DNA from: Ignavibacteria bacterium RIFOXYC2_FULL_35_21
GTDB lineage: Bacteria > Bacteroidota > Ignavibacteria > Kapaibacteriales > UBA2268
Assembly (NCBI GenBank): GCA_001804705.1
Contig: MHAY01000050.1
Location: 1 to 43,973 of the forward strand
DNA length: 43,973 nucleotides
Reading direction: 5' to 3'
The notes beneath the pieces were generated by a model. The model searched no databases. It saw nothing but the letters and a program-made list of their open reading frames with translations, and was not told the DNA's origin. The stretch's first letter is position 1, and the number at the start of each line of letters is the position of its first letter. Made by a program: the position numbers and the translations under genes. Shown piece by piece: positions 1 to 8,142 of the stretch.

Positions 1-54
1 GAATTTCAAAAAAATATTTTTCTAAGTTTTAAATCGAATGGGGGGACTTTTTAT

Positions 55-1320
55 TTAATAGGATTGAAAAAATGTCCGAAGTATTGTTACAGATTTCAAT
101 GTAAAATCTGAAGAACTACCAAATGCTCCTGTAAGCTGTGAAATTACAAGCCATTTGATTATTTCGATTTTGATTTCTATATCTGCAATGGATTGAGATG
201 CAATAAAACTACTTGAAGTACCCTTTTTCATTAAATAATATGCTACTGGAATAAGTGAATTTTTTGAAATAATATTTTTTGCTGAAAATCCATAACGAGC
301 AATCAATTTCACAGTAAGATTTAAGTATTTTTTTATCGTTTCCCAATTATTTGATATAGTATCTAAATTTTCTTGATTGAAGTTTTTTATTTTGTATTGA
401 ACTTCTAAATCGGATAATACAAGTGCTGCTTTTAAAACATCGTCCTTAGCTAAATCATAATCTGGTTTGTGTAATTCTACTTCATTTAGCAAATCAACAA
501 ATCCAAATATCTCTTTTCTTGCACCATTTGGCTTAAAGATATTTTTATTCGATTCCATATAAGAAAGAAGCAGGTCTGCTTTTTCTAATTTTATTCCACC
601 ATCATTAGTTCTAACAAAAACATTAAGAGCTTTTTCATCATCACCTGTTACTAGTGTAACTATTATTGTTTCATCGCAACAAAAGGTCTGATGAAGTTGT
701 CCTAAAATCATTTTTGCTTTTATTACTTTATTATTATCATTTGTTTTTTGGCGTATAGACTGGTCAAAATACTCTTTAAATACTTCTGTATCTTTATCAT
801 AAAAATCTAGTACTTTTCCAACTTCAAACCATAGTTGATTATCATTTTCAGGAACATTCACAAGAAATTTAAATTCATATTTTAAGCCAAAGTCATTGTC
901 AGGATTGTCTTCTATTTCTGAAAATAAATTAAGAAATAGTTTTGAAGTTCTCTTTTTTGTATTTGATGTATAACTGACAGAACCCCTTAAACCGACATTG
1001 AGGGAAGAAAGCCTTTGTTGTCCGTCTAACACTAGAAATAGCTTAGTGAATCCATTAATATTGGCAATCTCATTATGGGGAGTATCTTTGTCATAATCCT
1101 GAACAAATTCATATACTTCCCATTGCAATTTTTCTAATTCTAAAGGTTTATCAACTTCCCAGGTTAATATTGTACCAAATGGATATTTTTGCATTATGGA
1201 ATCATACAGTTTTTCAATCTTTTGCTCTTTTGGACTTTTTAACCAGACAAACTCTCTTTGTATTGATGGAAGTAAATAGTCTCTGTTGACTCTTTTAAAT
1301 ATTAGTTCTGCAATTTTCAT
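55..1320 (-). CDS. DUF262 (GmrSD N-terminal-like) protein, probably C-terminally shortened
   Basis: A 421-residue protein of the DUF262/ParB-like fold family. LPSIQREFVW (residues 17-26), PFGTILTW (47-54) and the hallmark DGQQR (99-103) match the N-terminal half of GmrSD-type enzymes; FVRTNDGGIKLEKADLLLS near residue 232 is the second conserved block. Some DUF262 proteins belong to type IV modification-dependent restriction, others are of unknown role beside RM genes. Homologues I recall run to about 550-600 residues. This frame stops soon after SSSDFTLKS, where the family normally continues, so a frameshift near positions 55-100 or a true truncation is likely; the window edge hides the rest. 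It lies next to a nuclease-like gene on the same strand. The family call is firm; the function is open. Confidence 0.8.
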   Translation of the reverse strand: MKIAELIFKRVNRDYLLPSIQREFVWLKSPKEQKIEKLYDSIMQKYPFGTILTWEVDKPLELEKLQWEVYEFVQDYDKDTPHNEIANINGFTKLFLVLDGQQRLSSLNVGLRGSVSYTSNTKKRTSKLFLNLFSEIEDNPDNDFGLKYEFKFLVNVPENDNQLWFEVGKVLDFYDKDTEVFKEYFDQSIRQKTNDNNKVIKAKMILGQLHQTFCCDETIIVTLVTGDDEKALNVFVRTNDGGIKLEKADLLLSYMESNKNIFKPNGARKEIFGFVDLLNEVELHKPDYDLAKDDVLKAALVLSDLEVQYKIKNFNQENLDTISNNWETIKKYLNLTVKLIARYGFSAKNIISKNSLIPVAYYLMKKGTSSSFIASQSIADIEIKIEIIKWLVISQLTGAFGSSSDFTLKSVTILRTFFQSY

Positions 1321-1484
1321 ACTTACCCTTTAATTTAATTATTTATTTTTTTATTAATAAATTTGCATTATATAAAAAAATATACTTTCTAAATCAAAAT
1401 AACAAAATATATAGGACTTTCCCAATAATTTTTTAACTTAACTTTTCCTTATCTATGCACGCATAAACATAATCAGCTCTAACC

Positions 1485-2966
1485 CTACACACCCTCCAGC
1501 ACCTTCAGAATTTTTACCATTGCTAGTGTATCAAGCTTGCAGTAATCCAATAAATTTGCACGTGTTTTTGCTATTATTTCAGTATTTGTTTCTTCATATA
1601 AGTTCACAAAGGCACTGCTTGCCTGACCGCCCTGGTTTATTTCAAGGTCTCCATAACTCATTCCTGGCATTAATGCCGGTAGTACAGCTTTGATTGAATG
1701 TGAACCCCTCATTGCAGGAGTATAATAATATCGGTTCTGAAATGGTATCATTAAATCCTTTATCCTTGAAATTATATCCGCAATCGCCCCTGAATACTGT
1801 GGAAAGTCTTGTGCAAGTTCAATTAGTCTTGTTCTCTCGAAACTAATGTTATAAACCAAAATATCACCAGGCTTTTCTGTTTGTGCTAACAATGCCTCAA
1901 TAAATCCAATTCTTGGGTCAATCTTATAATCTGCTTCTGCGAGATATTCAAAATGCTGTAAATCAGAGTCTTTTGAGTCAAGATAATGCAGTGAATACTG
2001 AAAGGATATTTGCCTGTAAGGACGGGAATTGTCAAACATTGGTACTGCCGGAAAGAAAGTTTCAAAATCGAGAAAGTAAACCGGGTAGTTAATACCTGAG
2101 AGAAAATCTCTTATTTCCTGTTTTTTAATAACAGGTGTATTGGTTAGTGCAGAAGAAACCTCCGTCCTCTGTTTATCATTTAATTTGTAATCATCGGGGA
2201 TGTCTTCTATTCTAACAATTCCATTATAATATAAATCGTATTGTTTTTCCTTACCTAAATTACCAATATTAAAAACCGAATAATCTGGTATATGCTTCCA
2301 GCAATGACCCATAAAATCACAAATGTAAGGTTTCTCACAATATAGTCCAATGTCAATATCTGGCACTGAGGGAGATTTTAATACAGCCTTCAGCTCTTCA
2401 ACTTTTTCAGATACGAACTCCTGAAGAGGTAAGATTCTATCCCGCACTGATTCAATCGTGAACAACTGCTTGACATCAATTTCGCCATGTCTTACATATT
2501 GATTGTTGATATAGACAATGAAAAAGTCATCAATGTTCAATCCGGAGTTCTTAATGACATAATACTGTAAAGCGGCATCCCATATAACCTCATCCTTAAT
2601 TCCTGTTGAACTTTTTACTTCATACGCATACCATCTGCCATTCTTTGAAACAAGAATATCGAGTATTGACAATATTTCATTGTGCAGGAATGGTGCTTCG
2701 TATAAGGCAACATCCGGTTTGCTCAGATATTGCTTTGTCAGTTCAAGACCTTTATCAAAATCAAAATCGTATTCTTTCTTTAGTTTAATACCATCGGGGA
2801 ACAGGGACTGTGCTAACTCTCCGACCTGATGTCCTTGGGTAAATATGGTTTGTTTTGACTCAGATAATTCATCTTTCAGTTGAGGGTGATGACAATAAAG
2901 ATACAATGCCTTACTGCACTGACACCCCTTAACAAATGATGATTTGGATAGTAAATGATTACTCAT
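1485..2966 (-). CDS. DUF2779 protein: Cas4-like nuclease with Fe-S cysteines plus DEDD exonuclease-like domain
   Basis: A 493-residue protein with two nuclease-like halves. The first has DILV (103-106) followed by EVK (116-118), a PD-(D/E)XK core, and then C210, C216 and C222. With C15 or C17 these form a cysteine set like the 4Fe-4S site of Cas4/AddB-type nucleases. The second has FLDFET (298-303), YNISFE (372-377) and YCKLDT (475-480), which resemble exo motifs I, II and III of DEDD 3'-5' exonucleases. This matches the DUF2779 family, found scattered and often near defence genes; no member has an established role that I know of. It is transcribed away from the RM array, from an intergenic region shared with hsdM1. 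All key residues are present, so it should be active. Confidence 0.82.
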   Translation of the reverse strand: MSNHLLSKSSFVKGCQCSKALYLYCHHPQLKDELSESKQTIFTQGHQVGELAQSLFPDGIKLKKEYDFDFDKGLELTKQYLSKPDVALYEAPFLHNEILSILDILVSKNGRWYAYEVKSSTGIKDEVIWDAALQYYVIKNSGLNIDDFFIVYINNQYVRHGEIDVKQLFTIESVRDRILPLQEFVSEKVEELKAVLKSPSVPDIDIGLYCEKPYICDFMGHCWKHIPDYSVFNIGNLGKEKQYDLYYNGIVRIEDIPDDYKLNDKQRTEVSSALTNTPVIKKQEIRDFLSGINYPVYFLDFETFFPAVPMFDNSRPYRQISFQYSLHYLDSKDSDLQHFEYLAEADYKIDPRIGFIEALLAQTEKPGDILVYNISFERTRLIELAQDFPQYSGAIADIISRIKDLMIPFQNRYYYTPAMRGSHSIKAVLPALMPGMSYGDLEINQGGQASSAFVNLYEETNTEIIAKTRANLLDYCKLDTLAMVKILKVLEGV

Positions 2967-3204
2967 AATTTCGCTCTATAATGTTATAAATTTTATTATT
3001 ACAAATATAGTTTTAAAAGTGACAGAATGTGACGCAATTATTATTAAGTAAAGCTTACTTATAATATTTATTTGATATTGCCTGAAAATAATACTAAATT
3101 TAAGAAGTGGTAATTCATATTTTTTTAATAATAATTTAGTTCCATTAATATATTCTATTACTTAATGGCGTAAAGAGCTATTTTTACTATTCATTCAAAT
3201 CATT
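2967..3204. promoter_or_regulatory. Divergent intergenic region driving the DUF2779 gene and the RM array
   Basis: This 238-bp AT-rich stretch lies between the start codons of the leftward DUF2779 gene and the rightward hsdM1. It must carry the promoters for both directions. I see no strong dyad, no coding remnant and no clear Shine-Dalgarno sequence before hsdM1. Exact promoter boxes cannot be assigned with confidence. Confidence 0.4.
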
Positions 3205-4809
3205 ATGGCAAAAAACAATAAAGAACAACCTCTCGAACAGGCTCTCTGGCAGACGGCTGATAAGCTCCGTAAAAACATGGATGCAGCTGAATACAAGCAT
3301 GTTGTTCTCGGTCTGATATTCCTCAAATACATCTCCGATTCTTTTGAAGAGAAGCGTGGTCAGTTGGAATTTGAATATTCAAATCCGAAGAGTGAATGGT
3401 ATATAAAAGAGCCAAAGGAAAGATACAATGCTGTCGAAGATGTTGACGAGTACCGTTCATCCAATGTTTTCTTCGTCCCGGAAAAAGCACGCTGGTCATA
3501 TCTCAAGGATAATGCTAAACTGCCAAACATCGGCAAAATTGTTGATGATTCTATGGAGGAATTAGAGAAGCAAAATGCAACTCTCAAAGGTGTTCTGCCA
3601 AAAGAATATGCAAAGCAGGCACTCGACAAGCAAAGCCTCGGTCAGCTTATTGATATGATTAGCACTATTGCACTCGGTGATTCTAAAAGCCAGGCAAGAG
3701 ATGTATTGGGTAGAATATATGAATATTTCTTAGGTCAGTTTGCTGCGGCAGAAGGCAAAAAGGGTGGTCAGTTCTATACTCCCGAAAGTATTGTGAAATT
3801 GCTTGTAGCTATGATTGAACCATATCATGGACGTGTATTTGACCCTTGCTGTGGTTCAGGTGGCATGTTTGTCCAGAGTGAAAAGTTCATTCTGGCTCAT
3901 CAGGGCAAGATACATGATATTTCAATATTCGGGCAGGAATCCAATTCCACAACGTACCATCTTTGCAGAATGAATCTTGCCTTACGCAGTATTGACGGCT
4001 CTAATATCAAGTGGAACAACGAGGGAAGTTTCCTGAATGATGCACACAAAGACCTGAAAGCTGATTTTATTCTTGCTAATCCCCCATTCAACGACAGCGA
4101 CTGGTCTGGTGAAATGCTCCGAAATGATGCACGCTGGAATTATGGCGTTCCACCAACGGGTAATGCAAACTTCGCATGGGTTCAGCATTTCATCTATCAC
4201 CTGGCTCCTGCCGGTATTGCAGGTTTTGTTTTGTCGAATGGTTCTTTATCTTCCGAAACATCCAATGAAGGTGAAATACGCAAGAATATCATTGAAGCAA
4301 ATCTTGTGGACTGCGTTGTTGCCATGCCCGATAAATTGTTTTACAATACAGGTATTCCTGCCTGTCTTTGGTTCTTGTCCCGTGACAGGTCCAATCACAA
4401 GTTCAGGAACAGAAAGGATGAAGTTCTGTTTATTGATGCCCGTTCTTTCGGAACAATGATTGACCGCAAGCACAGGCTTCTCACAGAGGAAGACATCGGG
4501 AAAATTTCCGGTACTTTTCATAACTGGAGAAATAAACAGGATGCCCCCTTTGTCAAAGGGGGGAAGGGGGGATTTTATCAAGATGTGAAGGGCTACTGCA
4601 AGTCTGCTACAATAGAGGAAGTGAGAAAAAATAACTTTGTGCTTACTCCCGGCAGGTATGTCGGTGTGCCTGATGAAGAAGAAGACGATGAAGCATTTGA
4701 AGAAAAGATGAAAGCACTCACACAGGAACTTGCAGAGCAGATGAAGCAAGGGCTGGAACTTGACAAGAAGATAAAGGAGAATTTGAAGAGAATTGGTTAT
4801 GGATTTTAA
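3205..4809 (+). CDS. hsdM: Type I restriction-modification methyltransferase subunit HsdM (system 1)
   Basis: A 534-residue N6-adenine DNA methyltransferase subunit. The N-terminal helical HsdM domain ([20 protein letters not shown], residues 24-43) precedes the SAM-binding motif FDPCCGSGG (212-220) and the catalytic NPPF (292-295). Together with HsdS it would methylate the bipartite recognition site. It belongs to a different HsdM subgroup from the second hsdM at 6391 and has no complete partner hsdS of its own; only an hsdS start remains at 4969. Residues 446-459 ([12 protein letters not shown] core) are an in-frame insert from a GC-rich palindromic element. Its last 87 bases occur again at 4999-5085. 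Whether it works with the remaining HsdS or is an orphan methylase cannot be told from sequence. Confidence 0.93.
   Translation: MAKNNKEQPLEQALWQTADKLRKNMDAAEYKHVVLGLIFLKYISDSFEEKRGQLEFEYSNPKSEWYIKEPKERYNAVEDVDEYRSSNVFFVPEKARWSYLKDNAKLPNIGKIVDDSMEELEKQNATLKGVLPKEYAKQALDKQSLGQLIDMISTIALGDSKSQARDVLGRIYEYFLGQFAAAEGKKGGQFYTPESIVKLLVAMIEPYHGRVFDPCCGSGGMFVQSEKFILAHQGKIHDISIFGQESNSTTYHLCRMNLALRSIDGSNIKWNNEGSFLNDAHKDLKADFILANPPFNDSDWSGEMLRNDARWNYGVPPTGNANFAWVQHFIYHLAPAGIAGFVLSNGSLSSETSNEGEIRKNIIEANLVDCVVAMPDKLFYNTGIPACLWFLSRDRSNHKFRNRKDEVLFIDARSFGTMIDRKHRLLTEEDIGKISGTFHNWRNKQDAPFVKGGKGGFYQDVKGYCKSATIEEVRKNNFVLTPGRYVGVPDEEEDDEAFEEKMKALTQELAEQMKQGLELDKKIKENLKRIGYGF
4544..4577. repeat. GC-rich palindromic element inserted in frame in hsdM1
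   Basis: A perfect dyad (CCCCCTTTG, one base, CAAAGGGGG; 4544-4562) is followed by a GGAAGGGGGGA run. Its base composition stands out from the surrounding gene. It adds about 12 residues ([10 protein letters not shown] core) between the conserved HNWRN and VKGYCKSAT blocks, keeping the frame. Elements of similar design occur at 11984 (in hsdS) and 34081 (intergenic). Confidence 0.7.
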
Positions 4810-4840
4810 TATTACTCTTATAATAAATAAAGATAACAAT

Positions 4841-4889
4841 GCAATTGTGCAATTACCCCTTGCACAATTATCCTGGTACAATCATAATA
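4841..4889 (+). pseudogene. Fragment of a DUF1016-type gene with palindrome
   Basis: The stretch encodes AIVQLPLAQLSWYNHN, nearly the same as AIVQ...PLAQLSWYHH in the complete DUF1016 gene at 5075, so it looks like debris of an earlier DUF1016 copy. It contains the perfect inverted repeat AATTGTGCAA (4843-4852) / TTGCACAATT (4860-4869) with a 7-base loop, which recurs in modified form at 5436-5458. No start codon or longer frame is present. Confidence 0.55.
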
Positions 4890-4949
4890 TGTCGAAAAAT
4901 CGCTTATATTTCGACATATATTTTTGATATGACGATATTGTCGGCATAT
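4887..4949. promoter_or_regulatory. Two adjacent related palindromes, candidate operator
   Basis: The first dyad is ATATGTCGAAA (4887-4897) / TTTCGACATAT (4909-4919), a perfect 11-base stem. The second is ATATGACGA (4927-4935) / TCGGCATAT (4941-4949), 8 of 9 matched. Both share the half-site ATATGnCGA and their centres are 35 bp apart, close to 3.3 helical turns. This fits a cooperative repressor site upstream of the short chimeric frame and DUF1016. The first dyad followed by a T run could instead act as a terminator for hsdM1. Confidence 0.45.
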
Positions 4950-4968
4950 TTTAATTACAAAAAATACT

Positions 4969-5085
4969 ATGACCAACTGGAAAAAATATAAACCAATTCA
5001 GGAACTTGCAGAGCAGATGAAGCAAGGGCTTGAGCTTGATAAGAAGATAAAGGAGAATTTGAAGGGAATTGGTTATGAAATCTAA
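4969..5085 (+). pseudogene. Chimeric stub: first codons of a lost hsdS fused to a copy of the hsdM1 tail
   Basis: The frame reads MTNWKKYKPI and then [10 protein letters not shown]..., ending GIGYEI. The first ten codons look like the start of an HsdS subunit (typical form M-x-x-W-K-x-Y-K). The remainder, 4999-5085, is a copy of hsdM1 4723-4809. The 38-codon product is unlikely to be functional, but it is open from start to stop, and it contains AAGGAG and GAAGGG ahead of the ATG of the next gene, which starts inside it at 5075. The fusion marks where system 1 lost its specificity subunit. Confidence 0.7.
4999..5085 (+). repeat. Second copy of the hsdM1 3' end (87 bp)
   Basis: Aligned base by base with 4723-4809, the two 87-bp copies have the same length and about seven mismatches, and both end at a stop codon in the HsdM frame. 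The copy also carries the purine-rich ribosome binding sequence of the DUF1016 gene. Because it is diverged, it may come from a related operon and not from a recent tandem duplication. Confidence 0.85.
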
Positions 5086-6223
5086 AAAAAATCAAATCAT
5101 AAAAACAGATAGTCATTATAAAGATTTATTGGTTGACATAAAAAATCGAATCAAAGAATCCCAGCTCAAGGCAACTGTTACTGTCAACAAACATTTGCTG
5201 TTTTTATACTGGCAAATCGGAAATTTAATTCTCGAAAGGCAGGAAAGCGAAGGCTGGGGAACAAAAATAATAGATAATTTATCTCGGGACATTAAGTTGG
5301 AATTTCCCAATTTAAAAGGTTTCTCGCCAAGAAATTTGAAATATATGCGAAGATTTGCCGAACTTTATTCTAATAATTTTCTCCATAACCGTTTTAAAAA
5401 ACTACTTCCTGCACACATTCCCGGTAACAAAGCAATTGTGCAAGTACCTCTTGCACAAATTGAAGAAATGTTTATGCAAGTGCCTCTTGCACAATTATCA
5501 TGGTATCATCATATCACTCTGATGGAGAAGGTAAAGAATGTTGAAGACCGGCTTTGGTATATGAGCAGGGCTATAGAATATGGATGGAGCAGAAATATTA
5601 TGTTGATGCAAATAGAGAAGGAACTCTATGCAAGGCAGGAAAAGAAAAAGAAAATTACTAATTTCAGAATGACACTCCCCCCGCCCGATTCTGATTATGC
5701 AAATTATATGCTTAAGGACCCGTACATTTTTGATTTTATAAATGTATCTGCAAAGGCTCAGGAAAAGGATATTGAGGAACAATTGACAAATCATATTACT
5801 AAATTTTTGCTTGAATTAGGGCAGGGTTTTGCTTTTGTCGGCAGGCAATTTCATATTGAAATCGGTAGCGAAGATTATTATATTGACTTGCTTTTTTATC
5901 ACATTAAGCTGAAATGTTATGTTGTAATCGAGCTGAAGACAACTGATTTTAAACCTGAGTATGCCGGTAAACTGAATTTCTATATATCTGTCGTTAACGA
6001 TACCTTAAAATCTAAAACAGACAGCCAGACAATAGGTATATTACTATGCAAAGGGAGAAATGATATAGTAGCAGAATACTCTCTTGCTGCAATTAACAGG
6101 CCTATCGGCGTGGCAGATTACCAATTTATGCGGTCAATTCCGGAGAATTTGAAGACATCATTGCCAAGCATTGAAGAAATTGAAAAAGAACTTATGAATA
6201 ATACACAGTTTAAAAAAAAATAA
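5075..6223 (+). CDS. DUF1016 (YhcG-like) PD-(D/E)XK nuclease family protein
   Basis: A 382-residue protein. The N-terminal DUF1016_N domain is clear (LLFLYWQIGNLILERQ, then GWGTKIIDNLSRDIKLEFP), and the C-terminal nuclease domain has YIDLLFYH followed by VVIELKTTDF, a D...ExK core. The family often sits between hsdM and hsdS or hsdR, and is thought to be a restriction-associated nuclease, with the exact role unsettled. I prefer ATG 5075 over the TTG at 5069 because it follows the purine-rich AAGGAG/GAAGGG segment in the duplicated hsdM tail. The linker region reads QVPLAQIEEMFMQVPLAQLS, a near-tandem duplicate at the palindromic GTGCAAG/CTTGCAC elements (5436-5458 and 5475-5491). The normal family has a single AQLxWxHH here. 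Confidence 0.85.
   Translation: MKSKKNQIIKTDSHYKDLLVDIKNRIKESQLKATVTVNKHLLFLYWQIGNLILERQESEGWGTKIIDNLSRDIKLEFPNLKGFSPRNLKYMRRFAELYSNNFLHNRFKKLLPAHIPGNKAIVQVPLAQIEEMFMQVPLAQLSWYHHITLMEKVKNVEDRLWYMSRAIEYGWSRNIMLMQIEKELYARQEKKKKITNFRMTLPPPDSDYANYMLKDPYIFDFINVSAKAQEKDIEEQLTNHITKFLLELGQGFAFVGRQFHIEIGSEDYYIDLLFYHIKLKCYVVIELKTTDFKPEYAGKLNFYISVVNDTLKSKTDSQTIGILLCKGRNDIVAEYSLAAINRPIGVADYQFMRSIPENLKTSLPSIEEIEKELMNNTQFKKK
5436..5491. repeat. Palindromic GCAAG/CTTGC element, two copies inside the DUF1016 gene
   Basis: Copy 1 is TTGTGCAAG (5436-5444), TACCT, CTTGCACAA (5450-5458). Copy 2 is TGCAAG (5475-5480), TGCCT, CTTGCA (5486-5491). Each encodes QVPLAQ. A third copy lies at 4843-4869. The copies account for the doubled QVPLAQ peptide in the protein. 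Confidence 0.65.
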
Positions 6224-6390
6224 AATATTAATTTGTTTGAGTAAATTTAACAATGAGACATAGAAATTATGATTCCGTAAAAGAAAATATTCTTAATGTA
6301 ATGGAATAATTAGGATTCATTGCAAATTAAGAAAAAGATTATTTTACTAAATTGTATTTTAACCTGTTAATATTTTATTGAAATACATTT

Positions 6391-8142
6391 ATGCTCAACA
6401 ACAATTTTAAAGAGAAAGCGAATTTTATTTGGGGGATTGCTGACCTGCTGCGTGGGCAATACAAGCAGTCAGATTATGGTAAAGTAATACTGCCCTTTAC
6501 AGTATTGAGGCGACTGGATTTTGTCCTTGAGCCTACCAAGAAAAAAGTTCTCGAAGCATATATCAGGCATAAGGATAAAAAGCCTGAAATACTTGAGCCA
6601 ATACTGAATAATGTTGCTAAAGTGAAGTTCCATAATCGAAGTAAATTTGACTTCTATGAACTTGCTAAAGACCACAATAACATTGCTGCAAATTTAAGAA
6701 ATTACATCAATGGTTTTTCTATTGGAGCCAAAGAAATAATAGAGTATTTCAGCTTTGATGACCAGATAAAAAAATTGGATGAATATGACTTGCTGTATTT
6801 AATTATCAAAAGATTCGCTGAAGCCGAAGACATGTTCAAAGGTGTGAATACAATGGAAATGGGCTACGTCTTTGAAGAATTGATACGAAAATTTGCAGAG
6901 CTTAGTAACGAAACTGCCGGAGAACATTTCACACCACGTGAAGTAATTCGTTTAATGGTCAATTTGCTTTTCGTAAATGATAAGAAAATACTCAGGAAGG
7001 AAGGAATTGTTAAAACTCTCTACGACCCTGCTTGCGGGACAGGTGGAATGCTTTCTGTTGCAGAGGAATACTTACATGAACTCAATCCTGATGCCAAGCT
7101 TGAAGTGTTCGGACAGGAAATCAATCCTGAATCTTATGCAATTTGTAAATCCGATATGCTTATTAAAGGTCAAAATCCATCAAACATCAAATTTGGAAAT
7201 ACATTCACTCAGGATGGACTCACAGACGAAAGATTTGATTACATGCTCAGTAATCCTCCTTTTGGTGTAGATTGGAAAAAAGTAGAGAAATACGTTAAGG
7301 ATGAAAATGCGAATCTTGGATTTGCCGGGCGCTTTGGTGCCGGATTACCCCCGATAAGCGATGGTTCATTGCTTTTCCTTCAACACATGATTTCAAAGAT
7401 GAAAAGAGGTGCTGGTGGGACAAGGTTAGGAATTGTATTTAATGGCTCTCCCCTGTTCAGTGGCGGTGCGGGTAGTGGAACAAGCGACATCAGGAAATGG
7501 ATTTTTGAAAATGATATGCTCGAAGCTATTGTTGCAATGCCTGACCAGTTGTTTTATAATACTGGTATTTCAACTTATGTCTGGATTGTTACTGACCGCA
7601 AGAACAAAGAACGAAAAGGTAAAGTGCAACTTATTAATGCGACAGGTTCTGACAAGGATGACAAAGACAATCCTTTCTACAGTAAGATGCTCAGAAGTTT
7701 AGGCAACAAGCGAAAAGAAATACATGAAGAGGCTATAAAGTTCATCACCGAAATCTACGGTGAATTCAGGGAAAGTGAATACTGCAAGATTTTTGATAAT
7801 GAGGATTTTGGTTATTCGAGAATAACTGTAGAAAGACCTAAGAATGATGATAAAGGGAAAACAATATTAGATAAAAAAGGCAATCCTGTGCCTGATTCTG
7901 ATTTGAGGGATTACGAAAATGTACCATTAAAAGATGATATTGAAGAATATTTCAAAAGAGAAGTTTTACCTCATGTTCCAGACGCATGGATTGACTACAG
8001 CAAAACAAAAATCGGTTATGAAATAAATTTTACTAAGTATTTTTATAAATACAAACCATTACGAAGTCTCGAAGAAATCCGAGCCGATATTCTGGCTCTG
8101 GAAGACGAGACTGAGGGAATGATAAAGGAGATTATAAAATAA
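6391..8142 (+). CDS. hsdM: Type I restriction-modification methyltransferase subunit HsdM (system 2)
   Basis: A 583-residue N6-adenine methyltransferase subunit of a subgroup distinct from the first hsdM. The N-terminal domain reads FIWGIADLLRGQYKQSDYGK (residues 12-31). FTPREVIRLMV (180-190) leads to the SAM motif DPACGTGG (212-219) and the catalytic NPPF (288-291). The C-terminal helix LRSLEEIRADI is typical of HsdM/HsdS contact segments. Its stop overlaps the next start by one base (TAATG at 8140-8144), and AAGGAG a few codons upstream serves that gene, so translation is coupled. A diverged copy of its tail occurs at 9921-10003. With hsdS at 11305 and hsdR at 14866 it forms a complete type I system. 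Confidence 0.94.
   Translation: MLNNNFKEKANFIWGIADLLRGQYKQSDYGKVILPFTVLRRLDFVLEPTKKKVLEAYIRHKDKKPEILEPILNNVAKVKFHNRSKFDFYELAKDHNNIAANLRNYINGFSIGAKEIIEYFSFDDQIKKLDEYDLLYLIIKRFAEAEDMFKGVNTMEMGYVFEELIRKFAELSNETAGEHFTPREVIRLMVNLLFVNDKKILRKEGIVKTLYDPACGTGGMLSVAEEYLHELNPDAKLEVFGQEINPESYAICKSDMLIKGQNPSNIKFGNTFTQDGLTDERFDYMLSNPPFGVDWKKVEKYVKDENANLGFAGRFGAGLPPISDGSLLFLQHMISKMKRGAGGTRLGIVFNGSPLFSGGAGSGTSDIRKWIFENDMLEAIVAMPDQLFYNTGISTYVWIVTDRKNKERKGKVQLINATGSDKDDKDNPFYSKMLRSLGNKRKEIHEEAIKFITEIYGEFRESEYCKIFDNEDFGYSRITVERPKNDDKGKTILDKKGNPVPDSDLRDYENVPLKDDIEEYFKREVLPHVPDAWIDYSKTKIGYEINFTKYFYKYKPLRSLEEIRADILALEDETEGMIKEIIK

Noticed and set aside
4246-4881. A 211-codon minus-strand open frame across the end of hsdM1
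   Set aside because: It lies opposite a well-conserved hsdM and has no recognisable domain; it is open by chance of codon usage.
6253-6309. A 18-codon frame (MRHRNYDSVKENILNVME) between DUF1016 and hsdM2
   Set aside because: No ribosome binding site and no recognisable match; it does not resemble a gene start or tail seen at the other junctions.
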